A program made the translations under genes and the position numbers. From an uncultured Solobacterium sp. (GTDB taxonomy: Bacteria; Bacillota_I; Bacilli_A; Erysipelotrichales; Erysipelotrichaceae), in NCBI GenBank assembly GCA_938039295.1, contig CALHUY010000014.1:1-47246 (forward strand): DNA of 47,246 nucleotides. Reading direction: 5' to 3'. Shown here in pieces: positions 39,075 through 47,246 of the stretch; position 1 is the stretch's first letter, and each line of letters starts with the position of its first letter. The notes beneath the pieces were generated by a model. It worked only from the letters and a program-made list of their open reading frames with translations, did not search any database and was not told where the DNA came from.

Positions 39075-41618
39075 ATGAAAATTATCAAAAGATTTTTTGC
39101 AGTACTAGTAGCTCTAACATTTATGTTAGGTCTATTCTCAACAAATTATAATGTTCATGCTGATACACAAAAAGATGGCTATAACATTACAATCTCAAAT
39201 GTAGCAGTTTCACCTAATCCGGTGAATGTCGGTGCACTTGCATCTCTAAAGTTTGACTTTAGTGTCTATACTTTGGCACAGAATGCAATGAAGGTGGGAG
39301 ATACAGTAACACTGTCTACAAACATTGGTTCAATGTTTGGTAATCTTCCAATTACAGATTTGCCATTGCTTGCACCAAACGGAGAGCAGATTGCGACTGC
39401 AACAATCACTGAAACAGAAATTAAATTAACTGTTATTTCAGAATTCCCAGTAGATAAGAACTTCTTCTCAGGAAGTGTATATACTGGTGGTCGTTTAAAG
39501 GCTTTAGAAAATGGAGCAGCAGTAGGTGCTCCAGTCACAAAGCAATTAACAATTGAAGATAGCAATACAAATGTGACATTTAATGTTCCAAATCCAGCAC
39601 CAAGTACAGGTACTGGTGGAGGCACTCCAGATCCAAGTGCTAGAACGATTAACAATCGTATGCTTGAAAAGCAAGGTTGGGCTTCTGGTTATGATACAGC
39701 CCATATTAAGTTAATTTCAAACCAAATTAGCTCATTACGCTTATTCAATACTTATAACACGATTGATAGCTCGTTTGGTACATATACAGAACAAACAAAC
39801 TTAATGGTTGTGGATAAGATTCCTCATGATGGTGTTATTGATGAAAGTACAGTAACATTCACTGCAGTTCGTTATAACTGGATGGAAGTTCCTGCTGCTG
39901 GAAATGCACACTATGCTCAAGCAACTCCAGGTACAGTAATGCCAATTGAATCTAGAAGTAACTGGCTACCTGTAAAACAGTACTTCACACAGATTTACCA
40001 GTCAGGTTCTGATACATATGATTCTTTCTATGCAAAAGTGAAGGCACAGAAGTTAAGCTACGGTATCTTTAGAGACCCAGCAACTGGTGGTGATACATTC
40101 ATCGCAAATATGTCTAATGATTCATTGAAGTATACAGATTTAGAACCAAACTTAGCAGGTATCGCTAAGATTAAAGATATCTATGGTGTAAATGGACCAT
40201 CAAATGGTAATGTCGTTACATTCTTTGCGGAGTTTGATACACATTATCCAACTATCACAGGACTTGAGAGTGTTACAAATACTGGTGAAGTTAAGTCTGA
40301 TCAAGGAACAGATACAGCTTCTGTATCTTATACAATTGATAAGGCAAACGGTACAGCATCTGTAGCAGCAGGTACAGTTATTGTGAAGCTTGTTGATGGA
40401 AATGATGATACAACATTGATTCCGAATGCTGAATTCAAGATTCAAAGAAAGATTAACAATACATGGGTTGATTACTTCATTAGAGGACGTAAGGCTAGCG
40501 CTACAACAAATGCAAGTGGTATCGCTACATTCTCTGGTTTATCAATTGGAGATTATCGTTTAGTACAAGTAAGCAGCCAAGGTAATTACACATTTAACAA
40601 CAAAGAATTTAAGCCTAATACTGCTTACGGTACTGCAGGTACATTAGGAGCTACAACAGGTGAGTTTAGCATCACAAGTTCAACACAGCCTGGTTTTGCG
40701 ACTATCGTTCCTAACTATCTATCTGTTTCTAAGAAGATTACAGGTTCTAAGGAATATGTAGATCAGGATGAAAATGAAATTTCAATTCCTGAAAATACAT
40801 TTAAGACAGTTCTAGCACAGTTACCTGGTGAAAACTATGATGGTGTAACAATGCCAACAACATTAACAGCCGATATTCAGGTTTCTCCACAAGGTAAAGG
40901 CTTCTTCGAATTTGAAGAAATTAAGTTCACAAAGCCTGGAACATTCAAGTTCAGCGTGAAGGAAGATGTAACAAATCCACTTGAAGGTGTAACTTACGAT
41001 ACTTCTGAAAAGACTGTAACAATCACAGTTACAAAGGCTAATGGTGAATTAAAGGCTGAAGTTGATAGTGAGCCAAGCTTTAAGAATGTATTTAACTATA
41101 CATATGCAAACTTCAAAGTGAAGAAGACACTCACTGGAGATACACCAACAAATGCTGGTGAATTCAAGTTTGAATTAACAGCAGTAAGTACAACAGCAAA
41201 TGTAGCTGAAGTACCAATGCCAGTTGGTTCTAACGCAGATAAGAAAGAAGTATCTGTAAATGGTGCTGGTGATGTTGAGTTTGGCCAAATTAAATATGAA
41301 GCTGTAGGTAAGTATGTTTATAAGGTAGTAGAAGTAAATACAAACTTAGCAAACTATACATACGATCAAGCAGAATATACAGTTACTGTTGATGTAACAA
41401 CAGATGCAGATAACAAATTAGTTTCTACTTATGAAATCAAGAAGGGCACAGAAGTAGTTACTGACATTGAATTTACAAACAAGTATGTAACTCCTGTAGT
41501 ACCTACAAGTCCTAAGACGGGTGATAGCTCAACAAATATGATGTTCATGTTTGGTATGCTAGCAGTTTCTGTGGCATTCATGTTAGTGGCTGCAGGTTAC
41601 AAGAAGCAATTACGTTAA
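39075..41618 (+). CDS. Solitary wall-anchored pilin-like surface protein
   Basis: An 847-residue secreted protein. Signal peptide 1-29 (VHA/D cleavage), an N-terminal beta-rich adhesin-like region (31-175), a Gly/Thr/Pro linker (176-188), a large unassigned domain (190-430), a CnaB/SpaA-type domain (about 434-500, PNAEFKIQRK and GIATFSGLSIGDYRL), two FctA/Spy0128-like pilin repeats (about 547-675 and 676-804) with candidate isopeptide Lys (553/554; 681-684) and Asn (671; 802), then a sorting signal SPKTG (812-816), membrane helix and KKQLR. Sortase would link it to the wall or a pilus, but no sortase or other pilin gene is adjacent, and the motif has Ser for the usual Leu. GGGAGG precedes the ATG. 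Confidence 0.87.
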   Translation: MKIIKRFFAVLVALTFMLGLFSTNYNVHADTQKDGYNITISNVAVSPNPVNVGALASLKFDFSVYTLAQNAMKVGDTVTLSTNIGSMFGNLPITDLPLLAPNGEQIATATITETEIKLTVISEFPVDKNFFSGSVYTGGRLKALENGAAVGAPVTKQLTIEDSNTNVTFNVPNPAPSTGTGGGTPDPSARTINNRMLEKQGWASGYDTAHIKLISNQISSLRLFNTYNTIDSSFGTYTEQTNLMVVDKIPHDGVIDESTVTFTAVRYNWMEVPAAGNAHYAQATPGTVMPIESRSNWLPVKQYFTQIYQSGSDTYDSFYAKVKAQKLSYGIFRDPATGGDTFIANMSNDSLKYTDLEPNLAGIAKIKDIYGVNGPSNGNVVTFFAEFDTHYPTITGLESVTNTGEVKSDQGTDTASVSYTIDKANGTASVAAGTVIVKLVDGNDDTTLIPNAEFKIQRKINNTWVDYFIRGRKASATTNASGIATFSGLSIGDYRLVQVSSQGNYTFNNKEFKPNTAYGTAGTLGATTGEFSITSSTQPGFATIVPNYLSVSKKITGSKEYVDQDENEISIPENTFKTVLAQLPGENYDGVTMPTTLTADIQVSPQGKGFFEFEEIKFTKPGTFKFSVKEDVTNPLEGVTYDTSEKTVTITVTKANGELKAEVDSEPSFKNVFNYTYANFKVKKTLTGDTPTNAGEFKFELTAVSTTANVAEVPMPVGSNADKKEVSVNGAGDVEFGQIKYEAVGKYVYKVVEVNTNLANYTYDQAEYTVTVDVTTDADNKLVSTYEIKKGTEVVTDIEFTNKYVTPVVPTSPKTGDSSTNMMFMFGMLAVSVAFMLVAAGYKKQLR

Positions 41619-41629
41619 TAAATTTTCTA

Positions 41630-41660
41630 TTCATACATGCATGTTAGATGCATGTATGAA
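41630..41660. other. Perfect 13-bp dyad after the pilin-like gene
   Basis: TTCATACATGCAT-gttag-ATGCATGTATGAA, a perfect 13-bp stem with a 5-base loop, 11 bases after the stop codon. No T run follows (CTAAATTG), so it is not a standard terminator; it may stabilise the mRNA 3' end or be a protein site. Confidence 0.7.
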
Positions 41661-41676
41661 CTAAATTGATAACAAG

Positions 41677-41708
41677 AAAAGGATGTACTTTAAGTGCATC
41701 CTTTATTT
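41677..41708. terminator. Bidirectional terminator of pilin-like and zinc-ribbon genes
   Basis: AAAGGATG-T-ACTT-t-AAGT-G-CATCCTTT forms a stem with one T/G opposition, flanked by A and T runs on both sides. It overlaps the stop codon of the minus-strand zinc-ribbon gene. Confidence 0.75.
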
Positions 41709-42593
41709 ATGACTAACCCATTTTAATTCGTATTCACCAGTACACTCTAGTACTCCACCATCACTAAGGTCGATAACTTCTTCGTTTTCGTAGTAATCTT
41801 TCACTCTACCTAGTGAATCTTTCATATGAAGACCTGCATCACGAATCGCAGTAACTACATATTTACCAGGACGTAAACTCTTTGGAATATCGTATACACC
41901 AGGTGTAATGCGAATTAGATTATCATCTGACATATAGATTAAGTGAGTATCCTTATTGTTTCTAGCTGCATTTAATTTCTGGTAGAAACGTTCACGCATG
42001 AAAATCAAATCGGAATTTTCTAGCATGTATGTATAGCGTGCAGTTGGGGTAACAATATTAATGCGATCTGTATCGCTACGATTGCGTAATGCATATCCCA
42101 AACGGTGGCAGTTAACATAGTTTGGAGACAAGAAGTAGAACGCTACATCTGTCTCGTAAAGAATACCTTCAACTTTATGAGAGTTAGAACGTGTTGTAGA
42201 GTCGACGATATTCTGAATGGAAGTCTTCGAAATCTCTGCAATTTTTTCGACGGCACGTGTATAAGGAATAGAATCCTTTGAAACTGTTTGGAATGCCTTA
42301 ACTTTGGAGATGCAATGTTCTCCAGGGTGTAGTGGCATATCATCAACAGGGAAGAACTTTGCCATCATCTCATTAATATCGTGATTCTTTATATAAGAAT
42401 CCATAATCATATCACGCATATTCTCTTGTGCAGTTACGAGTATCTGGAAGATATCGTGCTTGAGAGGAAGATTATAAGAAGTTAATATGGAACGACAGTC
42501 TTTACAGATATAATGACCGTCCTCTATTTTCTTAGGTTGATTAAAAAGACCTTTTCCTTCACTTAGGCAGAAATCACATACTTTATTAGCCAT
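41703..42593 (-). CDS. Zinc-ribbon protein of unknown function
   Basis: A 296-residue protein I do not recognise beyond its N-terminal treble-clef/zinc-ribbon (Cys6, Cys9, Cys30, Cys33), similar to DUF4428-type ribbons in Firmicutes. A helical middle (45-100) is followed by a region with LYETDVAFYFLSPNYVNCHR and NIVTPTARYTYMLENSDLIF, and a C-terminal beta-rich part starting RITPGVYDIPKSLRPGKYVV, which looks like a small carbohydrate- or lipid-facing beta domain. There is no signal peptide or membrane segment, so it is probably cytoplasmic. AGGAGG precedes the ATG. It converges on the pilin-like gene and has its own transcription unit. Confidence 0.8.
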   Translation of the reverse strand: MANKVCDFCLSEGKGLFNQPKKIEDGHYICKDCRSILTSYNLPLKHDIFQILVTAQENMRDMIMDSYIKNHDINEMMAKFFPVDDMPLHPGEHCISKVKAFQTVSKDSIPYTRAVEKIAEISKTSIQNIVDSTTRSNSHKVEGILYETDVAFYFLSPNYVNCHRLGYALRNRSDTDRINIVTPTARYTYMLENSDLIFMRERFYQKLNAARNNKDTHLIYMSDDNLIRITPGVYDIPKSLRPGKYVVTAIRDAGLHMKDSLGRVKDYYENEEVIDLSDGGVLECTGEYELKWVSHK

Positions 42594-42760
42594 TGTTACC
42601 TCCTTTAATAAAAAGACAATATTAAAAATACTAACTAGACTTTCTATTACTATAATACATATAGCAATGATATTCCATGCTATAAGAATGAACTTTTTGT
42701 GTAGGAATTATACGGAGAAAGAAGTTATGAAAAACATTGTAAAACAGCATCCAAAATATA

Positions 42761-42789
42761 TTGACTTTATAGATATTAAAAGGTATCAT
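42761..42789 (+). promoter_or_regulatory. Promoter of the str operon
   Basis: TTGACT, 17-bp spacer, TATCAT. The start would be near 42796. Within the 301-base gap between the zinc-ribbon gene and rpsL, the part before this promoter shows only a 24-codon reading frame that I do not accept as a gene. Confidence 0.83.
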
Positions 42790-42795
42790 TATTAC

Positions 42796-42894
42796 GCTTA
42801 GCGAAAAAACTGGCTTTACGAAAGTAAGGCTTATATTTAGACTAAGGTTTGGCACACTTGGAAATGTGTGCATAAAATGAAAGGAGAAACTGAA
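42796..42894 (+). promoter_or_regulatory. Structured leader of rpsL
   Basis: The roughly 100-base leader has three stems: CGC-tta-GCG (42795-42803), GGCTTTAC-gaaa-GTAAGGCT with a GAAA tetraloop and two G-U pairs, and GCACAC-ttggaaat-GTGTGC (42853-42872), which ends just before AAAGGAG. This could carry feedback by S7 or another ribosomal protein, but no known motif was recognised. Confidence 0.5.
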
Positions 42895-43314
42895 ATGCCT
42901 ACAATAAACCAGTTAGTACGCAAAGGTCGTACTGATAAAGTTTACAAGTCAAAGTCCCCTGCATTAAACAGAGGCGTAAACTCACTTAAGAAGCGTGTAA
43001 CAAAACTCAGCAGTCCACAGAAGAGAGGTGTATGTACTCGTGTTGGTACAATGACACCTAAGAAGCCTAACTCAGCTTTACGTAAGTATGCCCGTGTTCG
43101 TCTATCCAATGGATTAGAAGTAACAGCATACATTCCAGGAATTGGACACAACCTACAGGAGCATAGCGTTGTTATGATCCGTGGTGGACGTGTTAAGGAC
43201 TTACCTGGTGTACGTTACCACATCATCCGTGGCACATTAGACTGTGCCGGTGTAGCAAACCGTAATCAAAGCCGTTCATTATACGGTGCAAAGAAGCCAA
43301 AGGCTGCTAAATAA
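42895..43314 (+). CDS. rpsL: Ribosomal protein S12
   Basis: A 139-residue S12 starting MPTINQLVRKGR. The decoding-centre segments TPKKPNSALRK and GGRVKDLPGVRYH are present with Lys56 and Lys101 (equivalent to the streptomycin-site lysines 42 and 87 of mature E. coli S12), the streptomycin-sensitive state. I choose 42895 because AAAGGAGA precedes it and homologues start there; the frame is open nine codons upstream. Confidence 0.98.
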   Translation: MPTINQLVRKGRTDKVYKSKSPALNRGVNSLKKRVTKLSSPQKRGVCTRVGTMTPKKPNSALRKYARVRLSNGLEVTAYIPGIGHNLQEHSVVMIRGGRVKDLPGVRYHIIRGTLDCAGVANRNQSRSLYGAKKPKAAK

Positions 43315-43332
43315 GAGAAGGGAGAATAGAAC

Positions 43333-43803
43333 ATGCCAAGAAAAGGTTATATAGCAAAGCGTGATGTACTTCCTGATCCAATTTATAATTCAAAGTTAAT
43401 CACTAAGTTGATCAACAAGATTATGATTGATGGTAAGCGTGGTACAGCTCAAACAATTTTATACGATGCATTCGCTCAGATTGAGAAGAAGACAGGCGAG
43501 AACCCAATGGAAGTATTCGAAAAGGCTCTCGGCAATGTAATGCCTCAGTTAGAATTGAAGGTTCGTCGTGTAGGTGGTGCAAACTTACAGGTACCAGTAG
43601 AAGTATCTGCTGAACGTAAGTTGACATTATCTTTACGTTGGATCGTTAACTACGCAAGACTTCGCCATGAAAATACAATGGAAATGCGTCTTGCCAATGA
43701 AATTATGGATGCGGCTAATGGAACAGGTGCATCTGTAAAGAAGAAAGAAGATACTCATAAGATGGCAGAAGCGAACAAAGCATTCGCTCACTACCGTTTC
43801 TAA
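43333..43803 (+). CDS. rpsG: Ribosomal protein S7
   Basis: A 156-residue S7, the standard length, with MPRKGYIAKRDVLPDPIYNS and VRRVGGANLQVPVEV. It nucleates the 30S head and represses the str operon in E. coli. AAGGGAG precedes it. Confidence 0.98.
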   Translation: MPRKGYIAKRDVLPDPIYNSKLITKLINKIMIDGKRGTAQTILYDAFAQIEKKTGENPMEVFEKALGNVMPQLELKVRRVGGANLQVPVEVSAERKLTLSLRWIVNYARLRHENTMEMRLANEIMDAANGTGASVKKKEDTHKMAEANKAFAHYRF

Positions 43804-43821
43804 TCGGGGAAGGAGCAATCA

Positions 43822-45894
43822 ATGGCTAGAGAATTCCCGCTTAATAAGATTCGTAATATCGGTATCATGGCTCACATCGATGCTGGTAAAACTACAACAA
43901 CTGAACGTATCCTTTTCTACACAGGTAAGATTCATAAGATCGGTGAAACACACGAAGGTGCGTCTCAGATGGACTGGATGGCTCAGGAACAGGAACGTGG
44001 TATTACAATCACTTCCGCTGCTACAACTTGCCACTGGCAGGATTGTCAGATCAACATTATCGATACACCAGGTCACGTAGACTTCACAGCTGAAGTTGAA
44101 CGTTCTTTACGTGTATTGGATGGAGCAGTTACAGTATTAGACTCTAAGGCTGGTGTAGAACCACAGACTGAAACAGTTTGGCGCCAGGCTACAGAATACC
44201 GCGTACCACGTATCGTATTCTCAAACAAGATGGATGCGACTGGTGCTGACTTTGAAATGAGCGTTGCTTCTATTGGAAATCGTTTAGGTGCTAAGGCAGC
44301 TGCAATCCAGATGCCTATCGGTGCTGAATCATCATTCCGTGGAATCATCGACTTAGTAACAATGAAGCAGCACATGTACACAAACGACAATGGTACAGAT
44401 ATTCAAGTTAGTGAAATTGATGAACAATTCAAGGCTAAGGCTGAAGAAATGCATTTAGCAATGCTAGAAGCAGTTGCAGACTATGACGATGAATTGATGA
44501 TGAAGGTTCTTGATGGTGAAGAACCATCAGTTGAAGAAGTGAAGGCTGCTATCCGTAAGGGTGTTATGACTTCTGAATTCTTCCCTGTTATGTGCGGTTC
44601 CGCATATAAGAACAAGGGCGTTCAGTTATTACTAGATGCAGTTGTAGACTACCTACCTGCACCTACAGATATTGAAGCTATTAAGGGTACATTAGAAGAT
44701 GGCACACCAAGTGAACGTCATCCTTCTGATGATGAACCATTTAGTGCCTTAGCATTTAAGGTGGCTACAGACCCATTCGTAGGTCGTCTAACATACTTCC
44801 GTGTATACTCTGGTATCGCGAAGGCAGGTAGCTATGTATTAAATGCTTCTAAGGAAAAGCGTGAACGTTTCGGACGTTTGGTTCGCATGCATGCAAACCA
44901 CCGTGCGGATATTGAAGAAGTTTATGCTGGTGACATCGCTGGTGCAGTTGGTCTTAAGAACACAACTACAGGTGATACATTATGTGATGAAGAACATCCA
45001 ATTATTCTTGAATCCATGGTATTCCCAGAACCAGTTATCCAGATGTCTGTAGAACCTAAGACAAAGGGTGACTCACAGAAGATGGATGAAGCGTTAGCTA
45101 AGCTTGCTGAAGAAGACCCAACATTCAGAACTTATACAGATGAAGAAACTGGACAAACAATTATCGCCGGTGTAGGTGAATTGCAGTTGGATATCATCAT
45201 GGACCGTATGAGACGTGAATTTAAGGTTGAAGCTACATCAGGTGCACCACAGGTAGCTTACCGTGAAACAATCCGTAAGGAAGCTGAAGTACAAGGTAAG
45301 TTCGTACGTCAGTCTGGTGGTCACGGTCAGTATGGTGACGTTTGGATTAGATTTAGTCCTAACCCAGGTAAGGGATTTGAATTCGTTGATGAAACAGTCG
45401 GCGGTTCAGTACCTAAGGAATTTATCAAGCCTACACAACAAGGTTTGGAAGAATCCTTAAACAACGGTTTAGTTGCTGGTTATCCAATCGTAGACATCAA
45501 GGCTGTCTTATTCGACGGTAGTTACCATGATGTCGACTCATCTGAACAGGCTTATAAGATTGCGGCATCTCTTGCGTTAAGAGAAGCAGCTAAGAAGTGC
45601 GATCCTGCAATTCTTGAACCTATCATGGCAGTTGACGTAACAGCTCCAGCTGATTACTTAGGATCTGTAATGGGTGATATCACAAAGCGTCGTGGACAAA
45701 TTCGTGAACAGGAAGAAACAGGTAATGCAATTAAGGTACGTGCGTTCGTACCATTAGCAGAAATGTTTGGATATGTAACAGACTTACGTTCATTTACACA
45801 GGGTCGTGGTATCTATTCTATGCAAATGGACCACTACGAAGAAGTACCTAAGAATATTGCTAAGGAAATTATTGAGAAAAACGCAACTAAGTAG
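43822..45894 (+). CDS. fusA: Elongation factor G
   Basis: A 690-residue EF-G. The G domain has IMAHIDAGKTTTTERIL, DWMAQEQERGITI, IDTPGHVDF and NKMD; domain IV shows QSGGHGQYGDVWIRF and the C-terminal domain RGIYSMQMDHYEEVP. It drives translocation with GTP. All motifs and the length are normal. AAGGAG precedes it. Immediately after the stop comes an apparently separate tuf promoter. Confidence 0.99.
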   Translation: MAREFPLNKIRNIGIMAHIDAGKTTTTERILFYTGKIHKIGETHEGASQMDWMAQEQERGITITSAATTCHWQDCQINIIDTPGHVDFTAEVERSLRVLDGAVTVLDSKAGVEPQTETVWRQATEYRVPRIVFSNKMDATGADFEMSVASIGNRLGAKAAAIQMPIGAESSFRGIIDLVTMKQHMYTNDNGTDIQVSEIDEQFKAKAEEMHLAMLEAVADYDDELMMKVLDGEEPSVEEVKAAIRKGVMTSEFFPVMCGSAYKNKGVQLLLDAVVDYLPAPTDIEAIKGTLEDGTPSERHPSDDEPFSALAFKVATDPFVGRLTYFRVYSGIAKAGSYVLNASKEKRERFGRLVRMHANHRADIEEVYAGDIAGAVGLKNTTTGDTLCDEEHPIILESMVFPEPVIQMSVEPKTKGDSQKMDEALAKLAEEDPTFRTYTDEETGQTIIAGVGELQLDIIMDRMRREFKVEATSGAPQVAYRETIRKEAEVQGKFVRQSGGHGQYGDVWIRFSPNPGKGFEFVDETVGGSVPKEFIKPTQQGLEESLNNGLVAGYPIVDIKAVLFDGSYHDVDSSEQAYKIAASLALREAAKKCDPAILEPIMAVDVTAPADYLGSVMGDITKRRGQIREQEETGNAIKVRAFVPLAEMFGYVTDLRSFTQGRGIYSMQMDHYEEVPKNIAKEIIEKNATK

Positions 45895-45903
45895 TAAAAA
45901 TGA

Positions 45904-45932
45904 TTGTAAATAAGTACTGTTTCTAATAAAAT
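45904..45932 (+). promoter_or_regulatory. Internal promoter for tuf
   Basis: TTGTAA, 17-bp spacer, TAAAAT in the 83-base fusA-tuf gap. A 7-bp hairpin CTGTTTC/GAAACAG overlaps the spacer and -10, with no T run after it. Extra transcription of tuf is common because EF-Tu is needed in excess. Confidence 0.6.
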
Positions 45933-45977
45933 GGAAACAGCTTATAAAGGTAGAAAAAACCAGGAGGAAAAAATATT

Positions 45978-47171
45978 ATGGCTAAGGAACATTTCGACCG
46001 GTCGCTCGAACACGTTAACATTGGTACTATCGGTCACGTTGACCACGGTAAGACAACATTAACAGCGGCAATCACAAAGTATTTATCAACACACCCAGAA
46101 GATGGTAAGGCTAAATTCGAAGCTTACGATCAGATTGACGGAGCTCCAGAAGAGAAGGAGCGTGGTATTACAATCAACACAGCACACGTTGAATACCAAA
46201 CAAACTCACGTCACTACGCTCACGTAGACTGCCCAGGCCACGCTGACTATGTTAAGAACATGATCACTGGTGCTGCTCAGATGGATGGTGCTATCTTAGT
46301 AGTAGCTGCTACTGATGGACCAATGCCACAGACACGTGAACACATCTTATTATCTCGTCAGGTAGGCGTACCTAAGATTGTTGTATTCTTAAACAAGTGC
46401 GATATGGTTGACGATCCAGAATTAATCGACTTAGTAGAGATGGAAGTTCGTGAACTTCTTTCTGAATATGGATTTGATGGAGACAACGCTCCAGTAATTC
46501 GTGGTTCTGCATTAAAGGCTTTGGAAGGCGATCCAAAGTGGGAACCAGCAATTAAGGAATTAATGGACGCTGTAGATGCTTACATCCCAGCTCCAGTTCA
46601 TGAATTCGACAAGCCATTCATGATGGCAGTTGAAGACGTATTCACAATCACAGGTCGTGGTACAGTAGCTACTGGACGTGTTGAACGTGGTAAGTTAAAC
46701 TTAAACGACGAAGTAGAAGTAGTTGGTATCAAGCCTACTCGTAAGACAGTTGTTACAGGAATTGAAATGTTCCGTAAGACTCTTGACTTCGCTCAGGCTG
46801 GTGACAACATCGGTGCATTGCTCCGTGGTGTTAACCGTGAAGAAATCGAACGTGGACAGGTATTAGCTAAGCCAGGTTCAGTTACTCCACACACACAGTT
46901 CAAGGCTCAGGTTTACGTATTAACTAAGGAAGAAGGCGGACGTCATACACCATTCGTATCTAACTACCGTCCACAGTTCTACTTCCGTACAACAGACGTT
47001 ACTGGTGTTATCCAGTTACCAGAAGGCACAGAATTGTGCATGCCTGGCGATAACGTAGTTATGGACGTAACTCTATTAGCTCCTATCGCTGTAGAACAAG
47101 GAACTAAGTTCTCTATCCGTGAAGGTGGACGTACAGTAGGTTCTGGTTCTATCACAGAAATCGTTAAGTAA
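45978..47171 (+). CDS. tuf: Elongation factor Tu
   Basis: A 397-residue EF-Tu, full length. GHVDHGKTTL (P-loop), DCPGHADYVKNMITGAAQMDG and NKCDMVDD in the G domain, and the C-terminal domain with RPQFYFRTTDVTG. It brings aminoacyl-tRNA to the A site. CAGGAGG precedes it. Downstream, after 29 bases, lies an insertion sequence in inverse orientation to copy 1, probably in the tuf terminator. Confidence 0.99.
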   Translation: MAKEHFDRSLEHVNIGTIGHVDHGKTTLTAAITKYLSTHPEDGKAKFEAYDQIDGAPEEKERGITINTAHVEYQTNSRHYAHVDCPGHADYVKNMITGAAQMDGAILVVAATDGPMPQTREHILLSRQVGVPKIVVFLNKCDMVDDPELIDLVEMEVRELLSEYGFDGDNAPVIRGSALKALEGDPKWEPAIKELMDAVDAYIPAPVHEFDKPFMMAVEDVFTITGRGTVATGRVERGKLNLNDEVEVVGIKPTRKTVVTGIEMFRKTLDFAQAGDNIGALLRGVNREEIERGQVLAKPGSVTPHTQFKAQVYVLTKEEGGRHTPFVSNYRPQFYFRTTDVTGVIQLPEGTELCMPGDNVVMDVTLLAPIAVEQGTKFSIREGGRTVGSGSITEIVK

Positions 47172-47200
47172 TTCAATTACTTGTAAAAGACACTCAATTG

Positions 47201-47246
47201 TGGAGTGAACCCAATTTCTTGGACACTGTAATTTACAGACATGATA
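47201..47246 (-). mobile_element. IS3-family element, copy 2 (right end only)
   Basis: The last 46 bases of the window are the exact reverse complement of 13214-13259, the right end of copy 1, including the terminal repeat and the end of the transposase gene. The element continues beyond the window and reads on the minus strand. The preceding GACACTCAATTG looks like the left half of an intrinsic terminator for tuf that the IS has split. Confidence 0.93.

Noticed and set aside
42727..42801. 24-codon reading frame (MKNIVKQHPKYID...) with GGAG upstream
   Set aside because: It overlaps the str promoter, has a weak and distant ribosome binding site and no recognisable pattern. A leader peptide cannot be excluded but is not supported.
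1..47246. CRISPR arrays, prophage, integron attachment sites, rRNA genes
   Set aside because: No regularly spaced direct repeats, phage structural genes, recombinase genes or 16S/23S/5S sequence were seen.

Overview
The window looks like the chromosome of a low-GC Gram-positive bacterium (Bacillota). It has strong AGGAGG-type ribosome binding sites, lipoproteins with LLAGC lipoboxes, a sortase-type cell-wall anchor, zinc-ribbon forms of S14, L36 and adenylate kinase, and the S10-spc-alpha and str ribosomal clusters in Firmicute gene order. rpmD (L30) is missing from the spc cluster and S3 carries a long basic/acidic tail. Both fit the Erysipelotrichia/Mollicutes side of the phylum, but this placement is inference and no species can be named.

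Layout. 1-11.5 kb: the end of an RluA-type pseudouridine synthase and a degenerate VanY-like protein on the plus strand. Then a minus-strand series: patatin lipase, cardiolipin synthase, GNAT acetyltransferase, GT2 glycosyltransferase, thioredoxin-fold lipoprotein, PfkB sugar-phosphate kinase, peptidase T, DJ-1/PfpI protein, uracil-DNA glycosylase-like protein and TypA/BipA. 11.6-13.3 kb: tRNA-Leu(GAG) followed directly by an IS3-family (IS150-like) element. 13.4-27.3 kb: one uninterrupted cluster from rpsJ to rplQ, including secY, adk, infA, rpmJ and rpoA, behind a strong promoter and a structured leader. 27.3-31.6 kb: an operon of a lipoprotein, an ACT-domain protein (UPF0237), its usual partner UPF0210, and a sigma-factor-like/transmembrane/SH3b fusion. 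31.6-38.6 kb: a SWIM/SNF2 helicase, a divergent O-methyltransferase, and a ydjI-ydjG-ydjH-like membrane-stress cluster without pspA. 38.7-42.6 kb: tRNA-Asn(GTT), a solitary 847-residue pilin-like wall protein with an elaborate upstream region, and a zinc-ribbon protein of unknown role. 42.7-47.2 kb: the str operon (rpsL, rpsG, fusA, tuf). The window ends inside a second, inverted copy of the IS.

Most of the window is housekeeping. The accessory signals I rate highest are: the sigma-like receptor-shaped protein; three genes whose -10 box lies only 6-8 bases before the ATG with no ribosome binding site (apparent leaderless mRNAs); a possible H-type pseudoknot just before rplB; the three-fold 11-bp-phased operator and leader terminator before the pilin gene; a TetR-like operator on the ydjIGH promoter; a VanY-like protein that has lost its zinc ligands; and the IS, whose orfA is frame-scrambled, whose left end can sequester its own ribosome binding site, and whose two copies sit in inverted orientation around the whole translation-gene block. 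No CRISPR array, prophage, plasmid origin or integron was seen.
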